Shown: positions 9,137 to 17,597, counted from the first letter of the stretch. The stretch is DNA of 64,000 bases from Paenibacillus sp. S150 (GCF_019352175.1 NZ_JACBYI010000011.1:109675-173674); one strand, 5' to 3'. Translations and numbers: made by a program. The notes: a model not told the origin generated them from the letters alone.

Positions 9137-10192
9137 TTACAGCTTATTCTCCTCCCAATACGCCACTTCCTCCCGCACGCGCGGCGCCACTTCGGTTCCG
9201 AACAGCCTGACCGCTTCCATCACCTCGGCATGAGGCATCGTGCCATGGGGAACATGCAGCAGGAATCTCGTGATTCCCACATGCTTGCGCAGGTGGATGA
9301 TTTTGTCCGCCACGGTTTCCGGGTCCCCCACATACAATGCCCCCTCAAAGCTGCATGCCGCATCATAATCCGAACGGTGGTACGGCGGAAGCCCCTTCTC
9401 CACCGCTCTCACATTCGTTCTTGCATAGGTGGAAGGGAAAAACTGTTCAATCGCCTTCTGCGTAGTCTCAGCGACAAAGCCGTGTGCATGCGCCGCAATC
9501 GGCAGCCCCGAGCTGTCATGGCCTGCACGTGCGGCCGCTTCTTTATAGAGCTGAACCTGCGACGCAAATTGCAGCGGACGCACCGGTCCGATCATTGCCA
9601 GCGCAAAAGGCAGCCCGAGCGAACCTGCACGGACCGCAGATTCGGGACTCCCCGCACTGGCAATCCATACCGGCAATGGCTGCTGCACCGGACGCGGATA
9701 AATCTCCAGATTATGTATGGCGGCCCTGTGTTGCCCTTCCCAGCTCACCTTCCCGGACTTCTGGAGCTTCATCAGCAAATCAAGCTTTTCCTCGAATAAG
9801 GTTTCATAGTCTTTCAGATCGCAGCCAAATAAAGGAAAGGACTCCGTAAACGAACCGCGGCCGACCATAATCTCTGCCCTTCCGTCCGAAAGTCCGTCCA
9901 GCGTGGCAAAATCCTGAAATACACGGACCGGATCGGCTGACGACAGAATCATAACCGCGCTGGTCAACCGGATTCTGGACGTTAGGGCTGCCGCTGCAGC
10001 CATTACAACCGCAGGCGAGGATGCGGCAAAATCCGGACGGTGATGCTCACCAACACCGTATATATCCAGACCCACCTGATCCGCGAGTACAATCTCCTCC
10101 ACCACTTCACGCAGCCGCTCCGCATGGCTCATTGTTTCACCTGTGCTCACATCAGGCGTTGTTTCGACAAAAGTGCTTATTCCCAGTTCCAC
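9137..10192 (-). CDS. LLM-class (luciferase-like) flavin-dependent oxidoreductase
   Basis: A 351-aa TIM-barrel protein of the bacterial luciferase-like monooxygenase family (COG2141 type). Family features include the N-terminal ELGISTF strand, the GVGEHHRPDF segment typical of the flavin pocket, RIRLTSAVMILSSADPVRV, and GRAEIMVGRGSF. Such enzymes use FMNH2 or F420; members of this subgroup are usually of unknown substrate. The start is placed at GTG (10192) with GGGGGA 8 nt upstream; a TTG nine codons earlier has no SD. It is a stand-alone gene. Substrate cannot be inferred. Confidence 0.88.
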   Translation of the reverse strand: MELGISTFVETTPDVSTGETMSHAERLREVVEEIVLADQVGLDIYGVGEHHRPDFAASSPAVVMAAAAALTSRIRLTSAVMILSSADPVRVFQDFATLDGLSDGRAEIMVGRGSFTESFPLFGCDLKDYETLFEEKLDLLMKLQKSGKVSWEGQHRAAIHNLEIYPRPVQQPLPVWIASAGSPESAVRAGSLGLPFALAMIGPVRPLQFASQVQLYKEAAARAGHDSSGLPIAAHAHGFVAETTQKAIEQFFPSTYARTNVRAVEKGLPPYHRSDYDAACSFEGALYVGDPETVADKIIHLRKHVGITRFLLHVPHGTMPHAEVMEAVRLFGTEVAPRVREEVAYWEENKL

Positions 10193-10422
10193 TTCTCTGT
10201 TCCCCCAAGCTGTTATCAAATCGTTAATTACTTCATTCTATATCTTTATAGTTGAATGTTCAAAATTTAAATTCCCTTATCGCGTTTCACCATCCATGCA
10301 AATAAACATGGAAGAATAAGCGGTAGCGTGGAATTTATTAAATTCCGCACTGAATAACGCGGCCGCAGCGATATTTCATTCCTCAGTGGTGCCGCGCAGC
10401 GGCTTGGGGGTCTTATTATTTC
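10193..10422. other. Intergenic region
   Basis: No gene seen. It contains a fragment resembling the tail of the hairpin element family (GGTAGCGTGG, and a TCTTATTATTTCAAAAAAA stretch) leading into the terminator at 10423. Confidence 0.4.
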
Positions 10423-10467
10423 AAAAAAAGCAGATTGAATCATCACTTGCGTGATCACTCAATCTGC
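10423..10467 (-). terminator. Intrinsic terminator of the siderophore-binding protein gene
   Basis: Stem GCAGATTGA/TCAATCTGC with an inner hairpin, followed on the minus strand by seven T residues. The 148 bp between it and the stop codon also hold two direct copies of TTATTAACAGCATTTCTG. Confidence 0.85.
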
Positions 10468-10616
10468 TTTCATACAAGTTGAACTCTGGATCTACTTATT
10501 CGACACGCCTAAGGCACGGCGATGGCTTTATTAACAGCATTTCTGACGTTATTTCCACGCCTACACCCCGGGCCAGCCTTATTAACAGCATTTCTGCCGT
10601 TAATTATCAAGCTGAC

Positions 10617-11687
10617 TTACGGTGCAGCTACCAGTTCCGATGCAAGCTTCTCGGCTCCGTCAAAGATAGAATAGCTGTAGCCCCAGAACTGGTTGAAGTC
10701 GATCAGGTAAATCGCTTTGTTCTTGATGGCATTCAGACTTTGCAGCGACGAATCGGCGTAGAATGCCTCCAGCGTCTGCTCCGGGTCCACTCCTCCGGTA
10801 TACACCGAGAGCAGCAGGACATCCGGGTTGGTTGCAATCAGCTGCTCTTTGCTGATTTCACCGGTAACGTCGCCGAAGCTGTTTTTAAGTCCAAGCAATC
10901 CAAGCACATCTCCTGCAAAAGTATCGATGTTCCCGCTATAGACCGCAATGGCCCCATTGCCGCCATCGGACACATAAGCAAAGGTCTTTTCACCGCTTGC
11001 CGCTGCGCTATCCTTAAGCGCCTGCGCACGCTCCTTCAACTCAGCGGTATAGGCGGCTGCGTTCTCCTGCACATCAAAAATCCGGCCCAGCTGCTCAATA
11101 TCCTTGTACAAGCTGTCGAGTGTGGCTCCCTCCAAGCTGGTACTCTGCACGAACGTCTTGATGCCCAGCTCGTTCAAGCCTTCTACAGTCCCTACGCCCC
11201 AATCCGCATCCGCAAAAAGGCCGCTGCGTCCCAGAACGAGATCCGGGCTTGCCCCCACAACCAGTTCCTTACTCGCATAATCCTTCGAGATAACGGGGAT
11301 CCTTTTGAATTCCTCCTGTACCGCCGGATCACCTGCACCGTAAAGTGCGGCAACACCCACCATTTTGTCGGTAAGCCCCAGCTTGATCAGCAGCTCGGCG
11401 GAGCCCTGGGTATTGGCTACGACTTTTTCCGGTGCTTTGTCGAAGGTCTGTGATTTTGCCTTCCATTCCGTGCCTTCACCGTTGTTCGTGTAATTCTCAA
11501 CTGTGAGCGGGTACACAGTCTTGGTGCTCGGAGCAGTCTCCTCCGGGGCGGCAGTGCTGCTGGCCGCTGGTGCGGCCGATTCCGCAGCTTCATTCTGATT
11601 GCCTGTATTCGAGGAACACGCTGCGATCATAACCGCCATTACCAAAACCGCCAGCAGCGGCACATATCTTTTGAATACACTCTTCAT
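10617..11687 (-). CDS. Iron-siderophore-type ABC transporter substrate-binding lipoprotein
   Basis: A 356-aa lipoprotein: basic N-terminus, hydrophobic h-region and lipobox-like MIAACSS. The mature part is the class III (FepB/BtuF/TroA-like) fold: EKVVANTQGSAELLIKLGL, SPDLVLG, TNPDVLLLSVYTGG and a C-terminal IKNKAIYLIDFNQFW. It binds a metal chelate on the outer face of the membrane for the permease/ATPase pair transcribed divergently. ATG start at 11687 with AAGGGGA upstream. A strong Fur-like palindrome in the shared promoter region supports iron rather than cobalamin. Ligand identity is unknown. Confidence 0.92.
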   Translation of the reverse strand: MKSVFKRYVPLLAVLVMAVMIAACSSNTGNQNEAAESAAPAASSTAAPEETAPSTKTVYPLTVENYTNNGEGTEWKAKSQTFDKAPEKVVANTQGSAELLIKLGLTDKMVGVAALYGAGDPAVQEEFKRIPVISKDYASKELVVGASPDLVLGRSGLFADADWGVGTVEGLNELGIKTFVQSTSLEGATLDSLYKDIEQLGRIFDVQENAAAYTAELKERAQALKDSAAASGEKTFAYVSDGGNGAIAVYSGNIDTFAGDVLGLLGLKNSFGDVTGEISKEQLIATNPDVLLLSVYTGGVDPEQTLEAFYADSSLQSLNAIKNKAIYLIDFNQFWGYSYSIFDGAEKLASELVAAP

Positions 11688-11791
11688 TTCCAGTCCCCTT
11701 TTCTGTATGCACATTTGTGTATCCTGCAGGGTATGTATCAAGCCGAAGTCTCGCAGGGAGTACAATCGTAGAATATAGAATGTCAGACTAT

Positions 11792-11820
11792 CTGTCAATG
11801 AGAACTATTATCATTGACAG
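11792..11820. promoter_or_regulatory. Fur box in the divergent promoter region
   Basis: Perfect 10-bp inverted repeat CTGTCAATGA, 9 bp, TCATTGACAG. Its centre reads TGAGAACTATTATCA (11799-11813), matching the Fur 7-1-7 consensus at 12 of 14 arm positions. It lies 105 bp before the binding-protein start and 59 bp before the permease start, so one Fur dimer pair could repress both directions. Confidence 0.85.
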
Positions 11821-11878
11821 CAGTTCTCAATATGAATTATATTTTAAATTAAACCATGTAAATTTATTAAGGAGTCCT

Positions 11879-12994
11879 ATGAATGCCATGCAAACTGAAC
11901 TAGCCGCACCATCCGAACCGAAGCAATCCCTTATTCATACCCGTTCCGGCTTTATAACTGTCATAGGCGTCCTGCTGATTCTCACGATACTGTCAGCCGG
12001 CGCCGCTGTCTCCTTTGGACAGGTCGATATTCCCGTGTCGCAATCCTACCGGATTCTGCTCCATCACATCACTGGCATTCAGATTGGAGATGTTCAGGAG
12101 CTGACCTCCGGTTCCTTCGTCGATATTATCTGGAAAATCCGCTTTCCCCGTGTCCTGATGGCCATGTTCATCGGTGCCGGACTTACGCTGTGCGGAACCA
12201 TCATGCAGGCGGCTGTTCAGAATCCCCTGGCTGATCCTTACATACTGGGTATTTCCTCCGGTGCTTCTCTCGGCGCTACCTTCGCCATCCTGATCGGCTT
12301 CGGCTCCATGGGGCTGCTCGGTCAGACCGGCGTCGCCTTCTGGGCTTTCGCCGGTGCGGTCGGCGCTTCGCTTCTTGTGTTGATGCTGGCAAGTGCAGGC
12401 GGCAAAATGACCTCCGTCAAGCTCGTCCTGGCGGGTATGGTTATCAACGCATTGTGTACCGCCTTTGCCAACTTTATTGTTTATTTTGCGAATAACGCAG
12501 AAGGCATCAAGACCGTTACCTTCTGGACGATGGGCAGCCTGGCCGCTTCGAGCTGGGACAAGCTTCCGCTGGTCTCGATAGCCGTCCTGCTGGCCGTTTT
12601 CTTTTTCCTGCTGCAGTTCCGTGTCCTGAACGCCATGCTCCTTGGGGATGAGGCTGCGGTCACTCTGGGGATTCAACTCGGCGCATACCGCAAAGCCTAT
12701 ATGATCCTTACCGCGCTGATTACCGGGGTTATGGTGGCAAGCTGCGGCATGATCGGCTTCGTGGGGCTTATCATCCCCCATTTGGTACGAGGGCTGGTCG
12801 GCTCCGATCACCGCAGGCTGCTGCCGGCGTCCATTCTGTTCGGCGCCATCTTCCTGATCTGGACAGATGTGATCGCACGGACGATTGTGCCGAATGTGGA
12901 GCTGCCGATCGGGATCATCACCGCCTTGATTGGGGCACCGATGTTCATGTACATGCTGATCAGAAAAGGCTATGCGTTTGGAGGCAAAAGCTAA
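11879..12994 (+). CDS. FecCD-family iron-chelate ABC transporter permease
   Basis: A 371-aa polytopic membrane protein (about 10 TM segments) of the BtuC/FecCD/FhuBG family. Typical motifs: RFPRVLMAMFIGAGLTLCGTIMQ, NPLADPYILGISSGASLGA, and the coupling region GMIGFVGLIIPHLVR. The start ATG at 11879 is preceded by AAGGAG; longer frames run back into the Fur box and lack an SD. The stop codon overlaps the ATPase start by one base (TAATG), so translation is coupled. It moves the chelate across the membrane. Being a single permease gene, it probably forms a homodimer. Confidence 0.95.
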   Translation: MNAMQTELAAPSEPKQSLIHTRSGFITVIGVLLILTILSAGAAVSFGQVDIPVSQSYRILLHHITGIQIGDVQELTSGSFVDIIWKIRFPRVLMAMFIGAGLTLCGTIMQAAVQNPLADPYILGISSGASLGATFAILIGFGSMGLLGQTGVAFWAFAGAVGASLLVLMLASAGGKMTSVKLVLAGMVINALCTAFANFIVYFANNAEGIKTVTFWTMGSLAASSWDKLPLVSIAVLLAVFFFLLQFRVLNAMLLGDEAAVTLGIQLGAYRKAYMILTALITGVMVASCGMIGFVGLIIPHLVRGLVGSDHRRLLPASILFGAIFLIWTDVIARTIVPNVELPIGIITALIGAPMFMYMLIRKGYAFGGKS

Positions 12995-13761
12995 TGAATT
13001 TGAACGTTGATCATTTAAGCGTATCTTTCGGCGATGCCAGTATCGTGAAGGATGTATCCCTGAAGGTCAGAAACAAGCAATTCGTGGGGCTGATCGGACC
13101 GAACGGCTGCGGCAAATCCACGCTTCTCAAAAGTATTTATAAAGTCATCAAGCCGCGGCAAGGCGATGTGTACCTGTCTGAGCTCAATGTGATGAAATCC
13201 AGCCCCCGCATTGTGGCGCAAAAGCTGGGAGTGGTCGGCCAGTTCAACGAACTGAGCTTTGATTTCACCGTCCGGGAGATGGTCGCAATGGGCAGAACGC
13301 CGCACAAAGGGATGCTGGAGACTGACAACCAGGAGGATTTCAGCATCGTGTCCGCCGCCCTGAGCAAAGTCAACCTGGAAGGGCATTCAGGCCGCAGCTA
13401 CAATTCATTGTCCGGGGGCGAGAAGCAGCGTGTGATTCTGGCGCGCGTGCTGGCCCAGCAGCCAGAATTCATGATTTTGGATGAACCGACCAATCATCTT
13501 GATATTAAGTATCAGCTGCAAATTCTGAATATCGTCAAAAGGCTGGACATCGGCATTCTCGCTGCGCTCCATGACCTCACGCTTGCCGCGGAATACTGCG
13601 ACTATCTGTATGTGATGAAGGAGGGCCGGGTGGCCGCCAGCGGAAAGCCTGAAGAAATATTGACCAAAGAACTAATCGGACAGGTATTCGATGTCGCCTG
13701 TGAGACCTACCGCAACCCCGTGACCGGGGCGCTTGGCATTGCTTATCTGGAGACCCGCTAG
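12994..13761 (+). CDS. Iron-chelate ABC transporter ATP-binding protein
   Basis: A 255-aa ATPase of the FecE/FhuC/BtuD type: Walker A GPNGCGKST, Q-loop near VVGQFNE, signature LSGGEKQRV, Walker B FMILDEPTNHLD, H-loop ALHDLTLA. It drives the FecCD permease it overlaps by one base. Expected to be iron-repressed through the shared Fur box. A weak AAAACC/GGTTTT hairpin with T-run at about 13887-13917 may end the transcript. Confidence 0.95.
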   Translation: MNLNVDHLSVSFGDASIVKDVSLKVRNKQFVGLIGPNGCGKSTLLKSIYKVIKPRQGDVYLSELNVMKSSPRIVAQKLGVVGQFNELSFDFTVREMVAMGRTPHKGMLETDNQEDFSIVSAALSKVNLEGHSGRSYNSLSGGEKQRVILARVLAQQPEFMILDEPTNHLDIKYQLQILNIVKRLDIGILAALHDLTLAAEYCDYLYVMKEGRVAASGKPEEILTKELIGQVFDVACETYRNPVTGALGIAYLETR

Positions 13762-13984
13762 CCGTCCCTGCAGCTGAACGTATGGGAGGCAGGCCGGGAA
13801 TCTCCGGGATCATGCCCCATCGTCCATCTGGCCTTCAATCCGGTTATCGCTTTGGCACGGGCAGCTGTTCGATCAAAATTTCCGCAAAAAACCATCTGCC
13901 AAAGCTGCGGTTTTTTATTTTCAACAGGGCAGGCTTTTTTTTCACTTTGCTCTATTGCATTGCCGTTCAATGTACAGCAAGTAT

Positions 13985-15220
13985 TTACACCCTTCCATGC
14001 GTTCTTTTATATAAAACCGGTATTGCCGCTGCTATAAGGATCATGCCCATAACAGCAGGTGCGGCAGACCCAAGCGATACATAGATTTGACCTCCAATGA
14101 CAGGCCCAATCATTCTTGCCAAAGCCTGAATGGACTGGCTGCCTCCTTGAACTCTTCCCTGTTCACTTGAATCGACTGACTTGGAGAGCATCCCGTTGAA
14201 TGAAGGTCCAAAGACCGAATCACCAAAACCAAATATAAACATTCCAGCGATAAAAAGAGGATAGAAGGAGAATAAGGCAGATAGTGCAATAAGACTGTAG
14301 CCTATAATCTCCGAAGCCATTCCGAGAATTGCTATCTGTTTATCACTAAATTTCCGCAAAAGCTTTGGCATGATGAAAGCTTGTGAAATGATGTCCTGGA
14401 AGCCTATGATTGAAAACATAAGTCCGATCAGTGCAGGCTTCCAACTGAAGGTATCCATTGTAAATTGTGAAAAAATCGCCTGTAATGATCCGTTGGGCAC
14501 CCAAAGCAGGAACGCTGAGACAAGCAGCCTGTTCAAGTTTTTCATGGAAAGCAGGCTTGCAAGCTGTGAAAATGGATTCAGTCTTACAAAGGCAATCTCT
14601 TTCAGCCTATTGCTCTTGTCAAGGCTCTCAGGCATATAAAAGAATCCATACGCTACATTCAATAAAGTTATTATTGCGCCAAAATACATGGGTACAGAGT
14701 AACCAAACCTGGCAAGCAGCCCGCCCAGAGCGGGGCCAATGACGGTGCCTGCACCTACAACCGCACTCATCCATCCAAAGTATTTGGTCCGCTGCTCCGG
14801 AGGAATGATGTCTGCAAAATATGCGAAGATCGTGCTTATGCTCCCGCCTGTTATCCCCTCTATTATGCGCCCGGCAAACAGTACCCATAGCGCTCCTCCT
14901 ATGCCAAAAACCAAGTACCCGGTTGCGGAACCCAAAAGGCATATCAAGAGCAAAGGACGACGGCCATATTTGTCGCTCAAAGCTCCAAGTACGGGGGCCG
15001 CAAAAAACACACAGAGTGCATAAACAGAGGTCAGCAGCGTAACAGCGATAGCTTGTTCTCCAGGATTGCTTGTATAAGGCTGTACTAAGAATGGAACGAC
15101 AGGTGCTATGATACTGAAGCCTAATCCGCAAAGGAACACAGAGATAAGACCGAATATTAAAGCGTGTTGATCTACGGCTTGTTCTGTGTTCTGTTTATTG
15201 TGTGATCTAGATTTGAACAC
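13985..15220 (-). CDS. MFS drug-efflux-type transporter (DHA1 / TetA-like)
   Basis: A 411-aa, 12-TM major facilitator. Motif A GALSDKYGRRP lies in the loop after TM2, an antiporter motif C-like GAGTVIGPALGG in TM5, and the N-terminal GLGFSIIAPVVPFLV is typical of TetA/Bcr/multidrug H+ antiporters. The start is GTG with GGGGGGA upstream. It is transcribed in the same direction as, and downstream of, a MarR gene that has its own terminator, and the MFS promoter contains two MarR-type palindromes. The pair therefore looks like a substrate-induced efflux system. Substrate unknown. Confidence 0.93.
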   Translation of the reverse strand: MFKSRSHNKQNTEQAVDQHALIFGLISVFLCGLGFSIIAPVVPFLVQPYTSNPGEQAIAVTLLTSVYALCVFFAAPVLGALSDKYGRRPLLLICLLGSATGYLVFGIGGALWVLFAGRIIEGITGGSISTIFAYFADIIPPEQRTKYFGWMSAVVGAGTVIGPALGGLLARFGYSVPMYFGAIITLLNVAYGFFYMPESLDKSNRLKEIAFVRLNPFSQLASLLSMKNLNRLLVSAFLLWVPNGSLQAIFSQFTMDTFSWKPALIGLMFSIIGFQDIISQAFIMPKLLRKFSDKQIAILGMASEIIGYSLIALSALFSFYPLFIAGMFIFGFGDSVFGPSFNGMLSKSVDSSEQGRVQGGSQSIQALARMIGPVIGGQIYVSLGSAAPAVMGMILIAAAIPVLYKRTHGRV

Positions 15221-15247
15221 TTAAATTCCCCCCTTAAAAATCTGCCG

Positions 15248-15306
15248 TTTTGCTTCCTAGGAAGCAAAAAATATCGTATCATAATTTTGCTTCCCTGGCA
15301 ACAAAA
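15248..15306 (-). promoter_or_regulatory. MFS promoter with two MarR-type operator palindromes
   Basis: Operator 1 (15248-15269) is a perfect 22-bp palindrome with half-site TTTTGCTTCCT. Operator 2 (15285-15306) is a degenerate copy starting TTTTGCTTCCC; the centres are 37 bp apart. On the minus strand -35 TTGCCA (15301-15296), a 17-bp spacer and -10 TACGAT (15278-15273) are interleaved: operator 2 covers the -35 box and operator 1 lies just after the -10. The neighbouring MarR protein is the obvious ligand. Confidence 0.85.
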
Positions 15307-15316
15307 TAAAGGCAAT

Positions 15317-15352
15317 AAAAAGACAGCCCGCTCCCAATAGAGCCTGGCTGCC
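15317..15352 (-). terminator. Intrinsic terminator of the MarR gene
   Basis: CAGCC/GGCTG and GCTC/GAGC stem followed on the minus strand by TTTTTA, just downstream of the MarR stop. It separates the regulator transcript from the MFS promoter. Confidence 0.75.
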
Positions 15353-15378
15353 TGTAGTTTGATTTCAAATCTTCAAAT

Positions 15379-15852
15379 TTATTCCGGCTTAATATCTATA
15401 CCCTGTTTCTTTATTTCTGCATCCAAATGCCTGCTATACTTTTCCATGAAGCTAAGCATACTGTCAAATTGTTCCCCGGTTACCTGCTCAAACACGGCTT
15501 TATCCCGCTCATGAAACTCTTTGTGCAGCTCCTCATGGATGTTATAGATTACTTTCCCTTGCTCAGTAAGCCTAAAATAGATCTCTTTCTTGTTATCCGG
15601 CTTCTGGTAGCTTTCGATAATGCCTTTTTTCATGAGCTTCTTAGTTATTTTACTTATGGCACCGCTAGTCATATAAAGGGACTCCGCAAGCTTTGTCACG
15701 TTGGAATCCACATTTTTTTCAATGTATTCGATGCAATGTACTTCAGAAGACTTATAACCCTCAAGGCTGGCCTCCATCTTAGACTTATTAAGCCAAACCA
15801 TCTTGTTGAATAAGTCCCTGAAGCCCGTTATGACCTGTTCTTCTTTGTTCAT
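15379..15852 (-). CDS. MarR-family transcriptional regulator
   Basis: A 157-aa winged-helix regulator. The helix-turn-helix region is NVTKLAESLYMTSGAISKITKKLMKKG and the wing contains DNKKEIYFRLTEQG. The start is MNKEEQ with GGGGGGA 8 nt upstream; upstream codons lack an SD. It probably represses the MFS gene through the palindromes at 15248-15306 and is released by a small-molecule ligand, as is usual for the family; the regulatory link is inferred from position and the operator. Confidence 0.93.
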   Translation of the reverse strand: MNKEEQVITGFRDLFNKMVWLNKSKMEASLEGYKSSEVHCIEYIEKNVDSNVTKLAESLYMTSGAISKITKKLMKKGIIESYQKPDNKKEIYFRLTEQGKVIYNIHEELHKEFHERDKAVFEQVTGEQFDSMLSFMEKYSRHLDAEIKKQGIDIKPE

Positions 15853-15980
15853 GGCCTGTCCCCCCACCCGCCGGTGCATTAACAATATTGAATATTTATT
15901 TTCAAAAATGAATTGACCTTGTTCCCCGGCATATGCCATGCTGCTTATAATAAATATACCATATATAGGGGAGTGGGTAT

Positions 15981-16072
15981 TACGCAAAATAACCCCACAA
16001 AGTGGGGCCTTGGCTTCGATGATGACTCAGGTACTTTGCGGGGACCCCAAAACATATACATTCTTATCTTTC
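15981..16072 (+). repeat. CCCC/GGGG structured repeat element, copy 1
   Basis: Contains GCAAAATAACCCCACAAAG then TGGGGCCTTGGCTTCGATGA, TGACTCAGGTACTTTGCGGG, GACCCC and ATTCTTATCTTTCAA. Copy 2 at 16.87 kb is nearly identical and a truncated copy 3 lies at 21.66 kb. The 5' CCCCACAAAG can pair either locally with GTGGGG or with the distal CTTTGCGGGG, so the element has two alternative folds. Confidence 0.65.
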
Positions 16073-16074
16073 AA

Positions 16075-16640
16075 GCAGAAACGGCTTCGCCGTCCTTGAC
16101 CGGGCAGCGCAGCTGTTTGCATTTCAGGTGTAAGGCTGGCTGCTGAAGCCAGGCAGAAGGCCAAGTGGAAAAGGTCACTTCATATTCCCTCAGCCGCTTT
16201 TTCGCAAGTGTTAGAGACTGCGACGAAATAAAGTACCGCTACATTGTTGACAAAACTCCCAAATCAACAAAAGCGGGTACTAATTTCCTCGCAGCTCCTT
16301 AGTGGTAAAAAGGATAACTAATCGATCCGTTTCTCTCTCCCTTACAGAGGAATACGCCTGCATTAAGATGAACTTGAACCATTCATCCAAAGGGCAGCCA
16401 TTTTAGTGGTAAAAAGGATAACTAATCCACCGCCTTCGGAGACTGGATCATCCCTTGTGGGAAAAAGTACAACTAATCCGGCTGAAATCAGTCATATGGA
16501 GCGAGTGGGCCTCCATTAAGTGTACAAAATCCCACTAAAGCCCGTTCAAGCCAGGATTCCAGCCCATTAGTGTTACTTTTTCCACTTCGCTTCCGTCCCC
16601 TATGAATCTCTTCCTTGCGTTCCGTCAGCTTGTTCAGGTT
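16075..16640 (+). repeat. Composite intergenic repeat, copy B (with insertion)
   Basis: Close relative of copy C at 41.0 kb: CGGCTTCGCCG hairpin, GGGCAGCGCAGCTGTT, then 51-bp modules (TAGTGGTAAAAAGG at 16404 and TTGTGGGAAAAAG at 16455, 51 bp apart) and inverted modules. It is interrupted at 16215 by an 84-bp palindromic insertion absent from copy C. No coding potential. Confidence 0.7.
16211..16302. mobile_element. MITE-like palindromic insertion with TTAG duplication
   Basis: An 84-bp body (16215-16298) is flanked by TTAG on both sides (16211-16214 and 16299-16302). The ends form an imperfect inverted repeat (AGACTGCGACGAAAT against the complement of ATTTCCTCGCAGCTCC), extending inwards through AGTACCGC/GCGGGTACT and GTTGA/TCAAC. 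Copies A, C and D of the host repeat lack it and keep a single junction. Confidence 0.55.
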
Positions 16641-16868
16641 CTCCGGTTCCATTTAGGATAAATTAAGTTTCTTTATTGTGTTTTTTAAAGATTACAGTAC
16701 CACCTTCCCGCTTAAACAGCGGAGCGGTCGGACCCGCGGAACAGCGGCAGCGGCCGCCTGGGTCTCCGGATTTTCACCGCTAAGGGGAATGAAATAAATC
16801 TGGAGAGCACAGCAACCCGAACAACGGCCCGTTCGCGGAGCGTCCAGTCCAAAAGCCTACGTATATCC
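16641..16868. other. Intergenic region without gene
   Basis: GC-rich stretch between the composite repeat B and the second CCCC/GGGG element. Nothing coding or regulatory recognised. Confidence 0.4.
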
Positions 16869-16962
16869 TACGCAAAATAACCCCACAAAGTGGGGACTTG
16901 GCTTCGATGATGACTCAGGTACTTTGCGGGGACCCCAAAACATACAAATTCTTATCTTTCAA
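16869..16962 (+). repeat. CCCC/GGGG structured repeat element, copy 2
   Basis: Same order of blocks as copy 1, differing at only a few positions (for example TGGGGACTTGG instead of TGGGGCCTTGG), again ending in ATTCTTATCTTTCAA. It runs directly into the tRNA-Lys terminator. Confidence 0.65.
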
Positions 16963-16965
16963 AAA

Positions 16966-16985
16966 AAACGGCATTTCTGCCGTTT
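16966..16985 (-). terminator. tRNA-Lys terminator
   Basis: AAACGGCA/TGCCGTTT stem with a 4-nt loop and a run of T on the minus strand, 8 bp after the tRNA 3' end. Confidence 0.8.
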
Positions 16986-16993
16986 CTTCAGGA

Positions 16994-17066
<73 letters not shown>

Positions 17067-17136
17067 TCATTATGAGTTCTAACTATATCATTTTCAGCTC
17101 ATATGTGAGGATATATTTAAATCTCTCGTATAAAAG

Positions 17137-17165
17137 AGTATATCATTTTCAAAAATATATTTCAA
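17137..17165 (-). promoter_or_regulatory. Promoter of the single tRNA-Lys
   Basis: Sigma-A-type promoter on the minus strand: TTGAAA, 17-bp spacer, TATACT, about 70 bp upstream of the mature tRNA. Confidence 0.7.
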
Positions 17166-17238
17166 TATTTATTTTCAGCAAGCAATCCGGATGATTTAAT
17201 CCATGATCTCCATCAATCCACCCAAAGCCTCCCGGGCG

Positions 17239-17597
17239 TCATTTAATTTGACCTTCCTGCAGCAAATATTGCCCATTATCCGAAAAGACAATCATAGGCA
17301 GCCTGTCGCTATACTCAATTTCCAGATATCCCTTACGGATCATCCAGTCTGTTCGGTGCATAATCTCTTCCAATTTCAAATCACTGTAGTAACCATACAC
17401 GGGAGATGCCTGAAGCTCATGCTTCAAAATCGCTTATCCCTGGAGCCTTTCAGAATTTTGGCCAGCAGGTTTCTCCCTCCAGCCATAATCAGGTCACCGG
17501 CTGCACGGAAAATGGCTTTGATGTCATGCTCCGGGAGGTTCCGGATACCTCCGGAATCCAGCTGAACCTCGACTTCCGGGCTTCTTCTGCCCATCAC
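17239..17597 (-). pseudogene. RQC-domain (RecQ C-terminal-like) DNA-binding protein, frameshifted
   Basis: Two frames on the minus strand together give one protein. The first (from about 17597, with GGGGAGATGA before the start) reads MGRRSPEVEVQLDSGG, then GRNLLAKILKGSRDKRF, then stop; the second continues LKHELQASPVYGYYSDLKLE to FSDNGQYLLQEG. The second part resembles the winged-helix RQC domain of RecQ helicases (VYGYYSDLKLEEIMHR, GYLEIEY). Adding one T to the TTTT tract at 17426-17429 restores a continuous frame of about 119 aa. No helicase domain is attached, matching stand-alone small RQC proteins known in Bacillales. Either a real one-base loss or a homopolymer sequencing error. Confidence 0.65.

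Noticed and set aside
13887..13917. Strong terminator after the iron transporter ATPase gene
   Set aside because: Only a short AAAACC/GGTTTT stem is visible; mentioned with the gene but not listed as a separate feature.
17203..17565. Plus-strand frame over the RQC pseudogene
   Set aside because: Shadow of the minus-strand RQC reading frames; no SD or domain.
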